A DNA stretch of 64,000 bases from positions 558,001 through 622,000 of the forward strand of contig JACKDP010000001.1 in assembly GCA_020633435.1 (NCBI GenBank), given 5' to 3'. Shown here in pieces: positions 16,806 to 26,336 of the stretch. The first letter of the stretch is position 1. Each line of letters begins with the position of its first letter. The DNA comes from Myxococcales bacterium (lineage in GTDB: Bacteria > Myxococcota_A > Bradymonadia > UBA7976 > UBA1532). The position numbers and the translations under genes are program-made. A model generated the notes under the pieces. The model made no database searches, had not been told where the DNA came from, and worked only from the letters and a program-made list of their open reading frames with translations.

Positions 16806-17390
16806 ATGAGCACGGTCCTCGTCCTGGCCAACGCCGTGGTCGACCAGCTTCCAGAGACCCACAGCCCGGTTCCCTTCGTCGAAGCCTGGGCCGCGGTGGC
16901 GAAGGTCGAGGTCGTGCGCCAGGTCTTCGACGATCAGAACGATCTCAGCCAGCTGTTGAGGCGGTTCGCCACCGGGGGTCCCGCCCGGGTGGTCTGTCTC
17001 GCCGGCCATGGCGAGGGTGGCCACCCCGGCAGCCTCGGCCCGGGCATCGACCTGCCAGCCGCCCTGACAAGCGCCTTCCCGCGCGGAGCGCACCGGCCGC
17101 GCCGCCGAGGCCTGCTGACCGTGGGCTGCGAAGTCGACGCGGCGGCGGTCCTGGCCGGCACGGGCAGTGGCCTGGACTGGATCGCCGGCTGCCGCCGGCG
17201 GGTACCGTGGCTCGTCGCGGTCCACCAGGGCCTGCTGTTCCTTCACTCCCTCCTCGTGGGGCGCCCGACCGGAGACCCCGACCAGGTCCTGTCCACCATC
17301 TCCGCCGAGACGGCCGCCAGCTGGGTCTCCGCGGACCACCGGTCGCTGGTGGAGTTCGGCGTGACCGCGCGCCCGGTCGTCGAGCCGTGA
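16806..17390 (+). CDS. Small caspase/CHAT-like protein (putative)
   Basis: A 194-residue protein starting at ATG 16806 after AAGGAGG. The pattern fits a minimal caspase-like fold: strand TVLVLAN, strand RVVCLAGHGEGG with His68-Gly, then strand GLLTVGCEV with Cys108 about 40 residues later, and a closing VPWLVAVHQGLLFLHSLLVG like the end of CHAT domains. His-Gly and Cys form the catalytic dyad in that clan. It is divergent from the ATPase/TPR pair and just ahead of a toxin-antitoxin operon. If the fold is right it may be a protease effector switched on by the neighbouring sensor. No alignment could be run, so this is a structural guess. Confidence 0.5.
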   Translation: MSTVLVLANAVVDQLPETHSPVPFVEAWAAVAKVEVVRQVFDDQNDLSQLLRRFATGGPARVVCLAGHGEGGHPGSLGPGIDLPAALTSAFPRGAHRPRRRGLLTVGCEVDAAAVLAGTGSGLDWIAGCRRRVPWLVAVHQGLLFLHSLLVGRPTGDPDQVLSTISAETAASWVSADHRSLVEFGVTARPVVEP

Positions 17391-17417
17391 CCGCACTGGT
17401 CGCCCTCTCGGAGCCCG

Positions 17418-17446
17418 TTGATGTTTGCCTCCGGGCTCCCTACAGT
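17418..17446 (+). promoter_or_regulatory. Promoter of the GNAT toxin-antitoxin operon
   Basis: TTGATG (17418-17423) and TACAGT (17441-17446) are separated by exactly 17 bases, 22 bases before the antitoxin ATG. This is the best sigma-70-like promoter in the window. Confidence 0.7.
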
Positions 17447-17453
17447 TCTGTAG
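17440..17453. promoter_or_regulatory. Operator CTACAG-TT-CTGTAG over the toxin-antitoxin -10 box
   Basis: A perfect 6-bp inverted repeat with a 2-base centre covers the -10 box. Ribbon-helix-helix antitoxins usually repress their own promoter at such sites, so autoregulation is likely. Confidence 0.65.
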
Positions 17454-17467
17454 AAGGAGGTGCCCCC

Positions 17468-17758
17468 ATGTCCCGCAGCCAGATCTCCGCTTTCGTCTCC
17501 GACGAGACGCGCGCTCGCCTGGAGCGCTACGTCGCCGCGCACGGGATGAAGAAGGCCGCGGTCGTCGAGCGGGCGCTGCTGCACCACCTCCAGGCGCTCG
17601 AGGAGCTTCCCGCTGACATCGTGCTCCCGCCTCGCTTGCTCCTGGAACCCGATGGCTTCCGTCGCCTGGTCGAACGCGTGGAGGAGGCCGGTGAGCCGAC
17701 CGCGGCGATGAAGGTGCTCTTCGGTGAGGTGGTTGACCCCGCGAACGATCCGACGTGA
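17468..17758 (+). CDS. Ribbon-helix-helix antitoxin
   Basis: A 96-residue protein with a CopG-like ribbon-helix-helix at residues 1-50 (QISAFVSDETRARLERYVAA then KKAAVVERALLHHL) and an acidic C-terminal tail that should wrap the toxin. AAGGAGG lies 7 bases before ATG 17468. The stop overlaps the toxin start as GTGA. The promoter carries a palindrome over its -10 box, the expected autoregulatory site. It would neutralise the acetyltransferase encoded next. Confidence 0.88.
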   Translation: MSRSQISAFVSDETRARLERYVAAHGMKKAAVVERALLHHLQALEELPADIVLPPRLLLEPDGFRRLVERVEEAGEPTAAMKVLFGEVVDPANDPT

Positions 17759-18288
17759 TCGAGGTCCGTCAGCTCCGGGCTGCCGACGACCGGGCGGTGT
17801 TCTCGTGCGGCCAGCCCGACCTGGACCGCTTCTTTCTACGCTACGCCGGGCAGAACCAGTTCAAGCACCACCTCGGCGTCACCTGGGTCGCCGTCGACGG
17901 TGACCAGGGGGATCGCATCCTCGGCTTCGCGACAGTGAGCGCGTCGCAGATCGAAGCCACCGGGCTGCCACCCGAGCTGCGCCGGCGCCTGCCCCGCTAT
18001 CCCCTGCCCGTCCTCCGGCTCGCCCGCCTGGGCGTCGACCAGTCGGCGCAGGGGCGTGGCGTGGGACTGCTGCTCCTGAAGTCCGTGTTCGTCCTGGCTC
18101 GGCAGATGGCCCGGGACGTCGGGTGCGTTGGTGTCGTCGTGGACGCGAAGGCGGAGGCCATGGCCTTCTACGGGCGGTTCGGGTTCGAGGTCATCGACGG
18201 GCTGGTTGAAGGCGAGCTGGGCGACCGGCCGGTGGCGACCCCGATGTTTCTGCCGCTCGGCCTGATTCCAGCCATCGAGCCCGACTGA
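17755..18288 (+). CDS. GNAT acetyltransferase toxin (TacT/AtaT-type)
   Basis: A 177-residue GNAT protein. Acetyl-CoA binding motif A is LGVDQSAQGRGVGLLLL (QGRGVG), and a conserved tyrosine sits in MAFYGRFGFE. The N-terminal CGQPDLDRFF segment is typical of toxin GNATs such as TacT and AtaT, which acetylate the amino group of charged tRNAs and halt translation. It starts at a GTG overlapping the antitoxin stop, a common way to keep toxin below antitoxin. The target tRNA cannot be told from sequence. Confidence 0.9.
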   Translation: MIEVRQLRAADDRAVFSCGQPDLDRFFLRYAGQNQFKHHLGVTWVAVDGDQGDRILGFATVSASQIEATGLPPELRRRLPRYPLPVLRLARLGVDQSAQGRGVGLLLLKSVFVLARQMARDVGCVGVVVDAKAEAMAFYGRFGFEVIDGLVEGELGDRPVATPMFLPLGLIPAIEPD

Positions 18289-18330
18289 GACCAACGCGGG
18301 CGCCCCGCAAACCAGCCTACGAGGGTCCCC

Positions 18331-19017
18331 ATGGCCTTTGATCTGCGCCTGTCCGTTGACCTCGCCGCTTGCCGCTCGGCCCTGGAGGCCCTTGCGGCAT
18401 CGACCGGCTGCACCGTGGTGGTCTCTCCCGCCGGTGCCAGCTTCGGCCTGCCCCACGACAATGATGCCGCGCGCGTGGCCTTCGCCGGCCTCGTCGCCCT
18501 CGTTCGGGCCCATGGCGGGCAGCTCCATGACCCCCAGGCAGGCGCCACCATCGACCTCGCCAACCCCGGGAGCTGGCCCCCGGCCTGGGTGGACCCCGCC
18601 GACGGCCTGCCGCCCCCACCCCGGGTGGTGGCGCAGGTGCAGGTCCGGCTGCGCACCGACAACCTCGCGTATGCAAAGCACTTCTGGTGCGAGCGGCTGG
18701 GCGGGCGGGTGCTCTTCGCGGGTGACGCGCGGCTGGAGGTGGACCTGTACGGGGTGCGCGTGGTGCTGCACCTGGGCCCAAAGGCGCGGCCGAAGCCTGC
18801 CCTGGTGGGGCCCGGGGGGCAGGATCAGCTGCCCGCCACCTGCCTGACGCTCACGCTGCCCGCGGGGGACTACGACGCGCTGCTGCGGCGGCTGCGGGCG
18901 ATGGCGCAGTACTTCTCGTTTCAGCCGCGGCCACGGCAGATCGACGGGGGCGCGCAGGCCGAGTCGTTCGTGGTGGCCGACTCCAACGTGAACTTCGTCG
19001 AGGTGCGGCGCGGCTAG
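18331..19017 (+). CDS. Protein with a C-terminal VOC/glyoxalase-like domain
   Basis: A 228-residue protein. Residues 110-228 look like a vicinal-oxygen-chelate fold: QVQVRLRTDNLAYAKHFWCE, then LEVDLYGVRVVLHLG and a final strand NVNFVEVRRG. The N-terminal 90 residues have no family I know. Metal ligands of true glyoxalases are not obvious, so an enzymatic role is unproven. It sits between the toxin-antitoxin pair and the pyrophosphatase gene with about 40 and 75 base gaps. Confidence 0.65.
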   Translation: MAFDLRLSVDLAACRSALEALAASTGCTVVVSPAGASFGLPHDNDAARVAFAGLVALVRAHGGQLHDPQAGATIDLANPGSWPPAWVDPADGLPPPPRVVAQVQVRLRTDNLAYAKHFWCERLGGRVLFAGDARLEVDLYGVRVVLHLGPKARPKPALVGPGGQDQLPATCLTLTLPAGDYDALLRRLRAMAQYFSFQPRPRQIDGGAQAESFVVADSNVNFVEVRRG

Positions 19018-19092
19018 CCGGCGCCCCGCGGCTTGCACCGACCCCCCTCCCCGGTCCACCCTCCGGCCGATTTTCGACCGAGAGGAGTCCCC

Positions 19093-19644
19093 ATGGCCCA
19101 CCCCTGGCACGACCTGCCCAACAACCCCGACACCTGCCACGAGTCGTTCAACGTCGTCATCGAGATCCCGCGCGGGTCGAAGGTGAAGTATGAGATCGAC
19201 AAGCCCACCGGCCTGCTGCGGGTGGATCGCATCTTGTACTCTTCGGTGATGTATCCGGCCAACTATGGCTTCATCCCCCGCTCGTACTGCGAGGATGGCG
19301 ATCCGCTGGACGTGCTGGTGCTGGGATCGGAGGCCGTGCACCCGCTGTCCATCATGGAGGCGCGGGCCATCGGGGTGATGCACATGGAGGATCGCGGCGA
19401 GGCGGATGACAAGATCATCGCCGTGCATGTGCATGATCCGGCCTTCGCCGACTACACGGATGTGTCTCAGATCCCGAGTCATATCGGGCGCGAGATCAAG
19501 CGGTTCTTCCTCGACTACACCATCCTGGAGGGCAAGGTGGTGCAGGTGGATGACATTCAGGGGCGCGACGCCGCCATCGAGGTCATCCGGGAGGCGTTCG
19601 CCTTCTACCGCGCCGAGGAGACGAAGCTGCGCGGCTGGCGGTAG
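19093..19644 (+). CDS. ppa: Inorganic pyrophosphatase (soluble, family I)
   Basis: A 183-residue family I pyrophosphatase of normal length. Hallmarks are IEIPRGSKVKYEIDKPTGLL, the signature EDGDPLDVLVL with metal-binding aspartates, and ADDKIIAV. It hydrolyses pyrophosphate to phosphate in the cytoplasm and so drives biosynthetic reactions. GAGGAG precedes ATG 19093. It appears to be a single-gene unit and marks return to ordinary host genes after the accessory block. Confidence 0.97.
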   Translation: MAHPWHDLPNNPDTCHESFNVVIEIPRGSKVKYEIDKPTGLLRVDRILYSSVMYPANYGFIPRSYCEDGDPLDVLVLGSEAVHPLSIMEARAIGVMHMEDRGEADDKIIAVHVHDPAFADYTDVSQIPSHIGREIKRFFLDYTILEGKVVQVDDIQGRDAAIEVIREAFAFYRAEETKLRGWR

Positions 19645-19703
19645 CAGCGTTGATCCCCGGCGCATCTCGGTAGAGAGTGCCGCCAGGACGCGGAGGTGGT
19701 GCG

Positions 19704-21662
19704 ATGCGCGGCGGACTGCTGGGGCTGGCCCTCATGGTGGGCTGTGGGGGCGCGGGGACGCGCGGCGGGGCGGCCGAGGACGCCGAGCAGGCGGCCTTCC
19801 TGGGGGCCGACGCCCAGGGCGGGCTGGACGCCGCCGGGGCCTGCGCGGTGCGCAAGCAGGCGCGCGAGGCGACGCCGGCGGCCCTCGCGGCGGCGGGCGT
19901 GGGGCCGAAGGCGGTGGCCGCGCTGCTGGCCCACCGCGCCGGGCCCGATGGCCAGCCGGGCACGCCCGACGACGGCGGCTTCGACACCCTGGCCGAGCTG
20001 GACGCGGTGCCGTTCGTGGGCCCCGAGGCCTTCAAGTGGCTGCAGGCCAGCGCCCCGCCCTGCGGCGACATCGCCGTGCAAGTGCTCGGGATCAATGACT
20101 TTCATGGCAACCTGCTGCCACCGTCCGGGTCGGGCGGGCGCATCCAGACGGGGCCGGATCGCGAGAAGGACGCCGTCGAGGCCGGCGGCGTCGAGTACCT
20201 GGCGACGCACCTGGCGCGCCTGGCGGCGACGTCCCCCAACACCGTCATCGTGGCGGCCGGCGACCTGGTGGGGGCGAGCCCGCTCATCTCGGCGCTCTTC
20301 CACGACGAGCCCGCCATCGAGGCGCTGAGCCTGGCCGGGCTCGACGCCGCCGCCGTGGGCAACCACGAGTTCGACGAGGGCTGGGCCGAGCTGCTGCGGC
20401 TGCAGCGCGGGGGCTGCCACCCCAAGGATGGCTGCCGCACGGCGGTCCCGTTCGCGGGCGCCGACTTCCAGTACCTGGGAGCCAACGTCATCGTCGAGGC
20501 GACGGGCGAGACGCTCTTCCCGCCCACCCTGGTGCGGCGCTTCGGCGGCGTGCGCGTGGGCTTCATCGGGTTGACGCTGGAGGGCACCCCGTCGGTGACG
20601 GTGGCGTCGGGCGTCAAGGGCCTGCGCTTCGGCGACGAGATCGCCACCATCAACGCCCAGGCCGCGGCGCTCAAGGCGCAGGGCATCGAGACCATCGTCG
20701 TGCTCATCCACGAGGGCGGCAAGACGACGGGGCTCTACAACGGCTGCGAGGGGCTCAGCGGGCCCATCATCGACATCGTGGCCGGCCTCGACGCCGCCGT
20801 GGACGTGGTGCTCACCGGCCACAGCCACCAGGCGTACCTGTGCCGCCTCGGGGGCCGCATCGTGGCCTCGGGGGCCCACGCCGGGCGGCTGGTGACGGAC
20901 GTCGACCTGACCATCTCCGAGGTCACCGGCGACGTGGTGTCCATGCAGGCCGAGAACGTCATCGTCACGCGGGACGTGCCGAAGGCGCCGGCCCTGACGG
21001 CCCTCATCGAGCGCTACCAGGCGGTGGCCGCCCCCCTGGCCAACCGCGTCGTCGGCGTCGTCGAGGGGGATCTGACGCGGGCCTTGTCGCCGGCGGGCGA
21101 GAGCAGCCTGGGCAACGTCATCGCCGACGCGCAGCTCGCCGCCACCCGCGCCGAGGGGGCGGTCATCGCCTTCATGAACCCCGGCGGCCTGCGGGCCGAC
21201 ATCGGCGCGGCGCAGGTCGCGGGCGGCGAGGCGCCGGGCCAGGTGACGTACGGCGAGGCCTTCACGGCCCAGCCCTTCAACAACCTGCTCGTGAGCATGG
21301 ACCTCACGGGGGCCCAGCTCGACACCCTGCTGGAGCAGCAGTGGAAGGGCGACCGCGCCCGCATCCTCTCGGTTTCACAGGGGTTTCGGTATCGCTACGA
21401 CGCCCGCAAGCCCCTCGGCGATCGCGTCGACGCCCTGACGCTGGACGGCAAGCCCATCGATCCGGCCGCCACCTACCGCATCACCGTGAACAGCTTCCTG
21501 GCCGACGGGGGCGACACCTTCGCCATCCTGGGCGAGGGCCAGCGGCGGGTGACGGGCGCGGTGGACGTGGACGCGCTGGCCGACTGGCTGGCGGCCCACC
21601 AGCCCCTGCCCGTGCCGACCCTCGACCGCATCACCCGCGTGGACGCGCCGAAGCAGCCCTGA
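19704..21662 (+). CDS. Lipoprotein 5'-nucleotidase/UshA-family phosphoesterase with an N-terminal HhH-like segment
   Basis: A 652-residue exported protein. The signal peptide ends in a lipobox (ALMVGC). Residues 45-120 look like a ComEA-type helix-hairpin-helix pair (AAGVGPKAVAALLAHR and DAVPFVGPEAFKWL). The metallophosphoesterase domain follows: INDFHGN, GNHEFDEGW and TGHSHQAY supply the two-metal site. The C-terminal half is the 5'-nucleotidase substrate domain (SLGNVIADAQLAATR, MNPGGLRADI, QPFNNLLV). It probably hydrolyses extracellular nucleotides, perhaps from DNA held by the HhH part; that link is speculative. The start at 19704 is set by the signal peptide. Confidence 0.9.
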   Translation: MRGGLLGLALMVGCGGAGTRGGAAEDAEQAAFLGADAQGGLDAAGACAVRKQAREATPAALAAAGVGPKAVAALLAHRAGPDGQPGTPDDGGFDTLAELDAVPFVGPEAFKWLQASAPPCGDIAVQVLGINDFHGNLLPPSGSGGRIQTGPDREKDAVEAGGVEYLATHLARLAATSPNTVIVAAGDLVGASPLISALFHDEPAIEALSLAGLDAAAVGNHEFDEGWAELLRLQRGGCHPKDGCRTAVPFAGADFQYLGANVIVEATGETLFPPTLVRRFGGVRVGFIGLTLEGTPSVTVASGVKGLRFGDEIATINAQAAALKAQGIETIVVLIHEGGKTTGLYNGCEGLSGPIIDIVAGLDAAVDVVLTGHSHQAYLCRLGGRIVASGAHAGRLVTDVDLTISEVTGDVVSMQAENVIVTRDVPKAPALTALIERYQAVAAPLANRVVGVVEGDLTRALSPAGESSLGNVIADAQLAATRAEGAVIAFMNPGGLRADIGAAQVAGGEAPGQVTYGEAFTAQPFNNLLVSMDLTGAQLDTLLEQQWKGDRARILSVSQGFRYRYDARKPLGDRVDALTLDGKPIDPAATYRITVNSFLADGGDTFAILGEGQRRVTGAVDVDALADWLAAHQPLPVPTLDRITRVDAPKQP

Positions 21663-21674
21663 CGGGCCGGCGGG

Positions 21675-22004
21675 TCAGAGGACCAGCCAGGGGTCGTCGG
21701 CGTGCAGGAAGTCGAACCGGCCGTCCGCCGGCGCGGCGGCGACCAGGCGGTCGTGCTCCACGAAGACGTAGAAGGGCCAGTCCGGCGGATCGGCGCCGCA
21801 GGCCGGGCACGTCTCGCCCTCCCCGTCGACGACGACGCGGGCCAGGCCCGGTCGGCCCTGGTCGTTGCCCCCCCAGGCCAGCGTGTCGCCCAGGCGGTAG
21901 TCGAACTGCCAGCAGTCACCGAACTTGAACTGGACGTAGACCTGGACCTGCGCGCTGCACCACGGGCAGCACAGGTCGACCGCGACCCGGTTGAACGCCC
22001 CCAT
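21675..22004 (-). CDS. Small zinc-ribbon-like hypothetical protein
   Basis: A 109-residue protein with two CxxC pairs, CCPWC near residue 14 and CPACG near residue 68, likely binding one zinc. The rest is strand-rich with many Trp and Phe (FKFGDCWQFDYRLGDTLAW). AGGAGGGG lies upstream of ATG 22004. It is the downstream neighbour of the VOC and FHA genes on the same strand, about 24 bases away, so may share their transcript. No known function. Confidence 0.75.
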   Translation of the reverse strand: MGAFNRVAVDLCCPWCSAQVQVYVQFKFGDCWQFDYRLGDTLAWGGNDQGRPGLARVVVDGEGETCPACGADPPDWPFYVFVEHDRLVAAAPADGRFDFLHADDPWLVL

Positions 22005-22027
22005 CGACCCCTCCTGACGCCTTGCCC

Positions 22028-22360
22028 TCAGTCGAACAGGAACTCCACCGCCATCCCGTCGGGATCCCGGGTGTAGAGGCGGCCGCGGACGTCCTCCCAC
22101 GGGGCGCCGAGGGCCGCGAGCCGGGCCTCCAGCGCGGGCCGCTCGCTGGCGGGCAGCGCGAGGGCGAGGTGGTGGCCGTGGGCCACGCCCACCGGATCGG
22201 CCGGCCCCCGCGGCACGATGGCCAGGTGCACGCCGCCCGCGCTCACGAGGGTGTGGCCGGCCCGCGTGGTGGCCTCCCCGGCCAGCAGCGCGGTGTAGAA
22301 GGCGCGGCTGGCGGCCACGTCCGCCGCCGCCACGCCCACATGGTCGACCCGCAGGCTCAC
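22028..22360 (-). CDS. VOC/glyoxalase-superfamily protein
   Basis: A 110-residue single VOC domain: LRVDHVGVAAADVAASRAFYTALL at the start, a central GHHLALAL strand and the closing RLYTRDPDGMAVEFLFD, typical of glyoxalase/dioxygenase-like proteins. His and Glu ligands near the start (DHV) and end (VEF) are compatible with a metal site. The GTG start overlaps the stop of the FHA gene upstream by 4 bases, which also supports that gene's reading frame at its 3' end. Substrate unknown. Confidence 0.8.
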   Translation of the reverse strand: MSLRVDHVGVAAADVAASRAFYTALLAGEATTRAGHTLVSAGGVHLAIVPRGPADPVGVAHGHHLALALPASERPALEARLAALGAPWEDVRGRLYTRDPDGMAVEFLFD

Positions 22361-23609
22361 CGGTCCAGCCCCAGGGCGATCTCGAGGTTCTCGATCTGGC
22401 TCTTCAGGCGCTGCACGTCGTACTCCCGCGTCCACACCTCTTGCTGGGCCAGGTCGCGCCCGGCCTCGGCCTCGCGCAGGGCGGCCAGGGTGGCGTCCCG
22501 GGCCTCCTCGGCGTCGCGCCGGCGCGTCCGCGCCGCGGCCACCAGCACCTCCAGCTCGCGCAGGCGGCGATCGCCCCCGCTGACCTCGCCGTCGCGCTCC
22601 GCCTGCTCGGCCAGGACGCTGGCCAGCTCGCGCTCGGCGGCCAGGGCGCGGCGGCGGGCCTCGGCCACCTCCAGGCGGACGGCCTCGCGCTGCTCCTCCC
22701 GGCGGCGGCGCTCGGCCTCGGCCCCTCCACCCTCCGCCACCCGGGCGGCCAGGCCGGCGACCTCGGCCTCCAGGGCGGCCCGGCGCACGGCCTCAGGGGT
22801 GGCCTCCTCGGCGGCGGCCCGCGCGGCGGCGGCCTGCAGGGCGGCCCGCGAGAACTCGCCCGTCGGCAGATCATCAAGGGGATCAAGCGCTTGCGGGCGC
22901 GCGGCCGGGGCGATAGGGCCCGTGGGGCGGCGTGGCAGCGGGCGCACGACCACCGGCACCAGCTCGGCCGGCGGGCGCGACATGACGGTGGGCGGGGGCG
23001 GCGGGGCGGCCGGCCGGGACGGCGGCGGCACCGAGACCCGCGGGATGAGGATGGGCCCGGGCGGGTCGCTCGGCGGCGGCACCGGGATGGCCGCCGGGGC
23101 GGGCGCTTCTCGCGGCCGGCGGGCGCAGCAGGCGCGGATCGGCCAGGCAGGTGGCGCCGGCCGGGCGACCGGTGACGGGGCGCTCGACCACGGGGGGCCT
23201 CGTCGGCCTCGCCCAGCAGGCGGGGGTCGATGACGCGGGTCGCGCCCCGGCGGCCCGCGGGCTCCGGCCGCGGGGCGGCGGCGCGCGGCGCCCGGCCGGG
23301 CATGACCCGCACGCGCTGGTCGCCGATCTGGATGACGTCCCCCGCCATCAGCGGGAACGGGTAGCCGGGCCGCACGACGAACACCGTCCCCGTGCGGCGG
23401 ACGGCGCTCTGGGCGTCGGGCAGGGCGTAGAGCAGCGTGCGCCCGGCCACCAGGGCGATGCGGGCGTGCCGCGGCCGCACCGACGGATCGGGCAGGGCGA
23501 GCTGGCACTCGCCCCGGGCGCCGATCCAGATCTCGTCGCCGCCCACGTCGAGGGTGGTGGCCAGGGGGCCCTCCACCCGCAGGTAGAGCCGATCGTCCGT
23601 CGCCGTCAT
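22357..23609 (-). pseudogene. FHA-domain coiled-coil protein gene interrupted by two frameshifts
   Basis: The start, ATG 23609, overlaps the upstream FHA gene's stop (ATGA). The first frame encodes an FHA-like domain (GDEIWIGARGECQLALPDPS, RPRHARIAL, GDVIQIGDQRVRV). The coding signal then jumps twice. Near 23192-23198, one extra base in a run of six C/G leads into VVERPVTGRPAGATCLADPR. Near 23110-23118, one further extra base leads to a Pro-rich linker and a 150-residue coiled coil ending at 22357. Dropping one base at each place restores one frame of about 416 residues. Both spots lie in GC-rich runs, so assembly error is as likely as real decay. If intact, it would bind phosphothreonine proteins as a signalling scaffold. 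Confidence 0.7.
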
Positions 23610-24499
23610 GACACCCCCGGCGGCCGGCGACGGCTCGCGATGCGCGCGGCGTCCTCGGCCTGCCGATCCATGAGCTGCTGCCAGCGGGCCCGCAGGGGGG
23701 GCAGCTCCACGCCCAGCTCGTCGCAGCGGGCCTCGGCCTCGCGGCGCTCGTCCTCCACCTGCCGCAGGCGCTGGGCCAGGCGGCGGCCGCGCTCCTCGGC
23801 CGTCTCGGCGGCGGACTCGGTGGCCCGCAGCTCGGCCTCCAGGCGCACGACGGCCTGGCGACCATCCACCACCTCGGCCACCAGGCCCTCGGCCCGGCGG
23901 CGGCTCTCGGCGGCGGTGGCCAGCGCCGCGCGCTCCCGGCCCTGCCACTCCTCGAGCTGGGCGTGCAGGGCCTTGAGCTCGGTGTCCTCGGCCAGCCGCT
24001 GCTCGACCTCCTGGGCGGCCAGGTGGCCCCGGAGGGCGCGGCGCTGGTCTTCGAGGGCCGCCTCGTCGAGCACGGGCGGCGCGGGCACCGGCGTCGGCAG
24101 CTCGTCGATCAGGCTCCCGGCCAGCAACTCCACGTCCACCAATGGGATTTCGTCGGTGGGCGGCGAGACCTCGGCGGGCGCTCGCGAGCCGATCCAGACG
24201 CGGACGGTCAGGCGGCCCAGGGTGAGGACGTCGCCATCGGCCAGCGCGAGCGGCGCGCCCGGCGCCAGGCCCGTCGCGCGGCTGCCCCGCTTCAGGCGGG
24301 TGCCGTTCACGCTGGCCTGGTCCTCCGCCAGGACCTCCGCCCCCGCACGAGTCAGCAGCAGGTGGCGGCCCGAGACGCGGCGGTCGTCGAGCACCACATC
24401 CGACGAGGGCGACCGCCCCAGGACCAGCGACTCGCGCAGGATGCGCTCCTCGGCGCGCGGCGGGCCCTCGGGCCCGGTGATCTCGAACCTCAACCACAT
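23606..24499 (-). CDS. FHA-domain protein with coiled coil
   Basis: A 297-residue protein. Residues 1-105 form a forkhead-associated domain with the signature LVLGRSPSSDVVLDDRRVSGRHLLL and a NGTRL loop, the phosphothreonine-binding surface. A short acidic linker and a long coiled coil (residues 150-280) follow. The second FHA gene overlaps its stop by 4 bases and has the same FHA-plus-coiled-coil plan, so they are probably paralogues acting together as readers of a Ser/Thr kinase signal. The partner kinase is unknown; one kinase gene lies at the far end of this window. Confidence 0.9.
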   Translation of the reverse strand: MWLRFEITGPEGPPRAEERILRESLVLGRSPSSDVVLDDRRVSGRHLLLTRAGAEVLAEDQASVNGTRLKRGSRATGLAPGAPLALADGDVLTLGRLTVRVWIGSRAPAEVSPPTDEIPLVDVELLAGSLIDELPTPVPAPPVLDEAALEDQRRALRGHLAAQEVEQRLAEDTELKALHAQLEEWQGRERAALATAAESRRRAEGLVAEVVDGRQAVVRLEAELRATESAAETAEERGRRLAQRLRQVEDERREAEARCDELGVELPPLRARWQQLMDRQAEDAARIASRRRPPGVS

Positions 24500-24530
24500 G
24501 GCGGCAGGATATCCAGAAGCAGGGCCGGCG

Positions 24531-26237
<1,707 letters not shown>

Positions 26238-26336
26238 GCCTCCCCCCGGGGCCCGCGCGCCTCGCCTGCGCGCATTCTCGTGCGCGGAGGGCCCCTTCTG
26301 CTACTGTGCCGCCGACGAAACCGCGGGAGTGCCGCC

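Noticed and set aside
16235..16831. Minus-strand open frames between the ATPase and CHAT-like genes
   Set aside because: Low-complexity translation, no start signal, overlap with the CHAT-like gene start.
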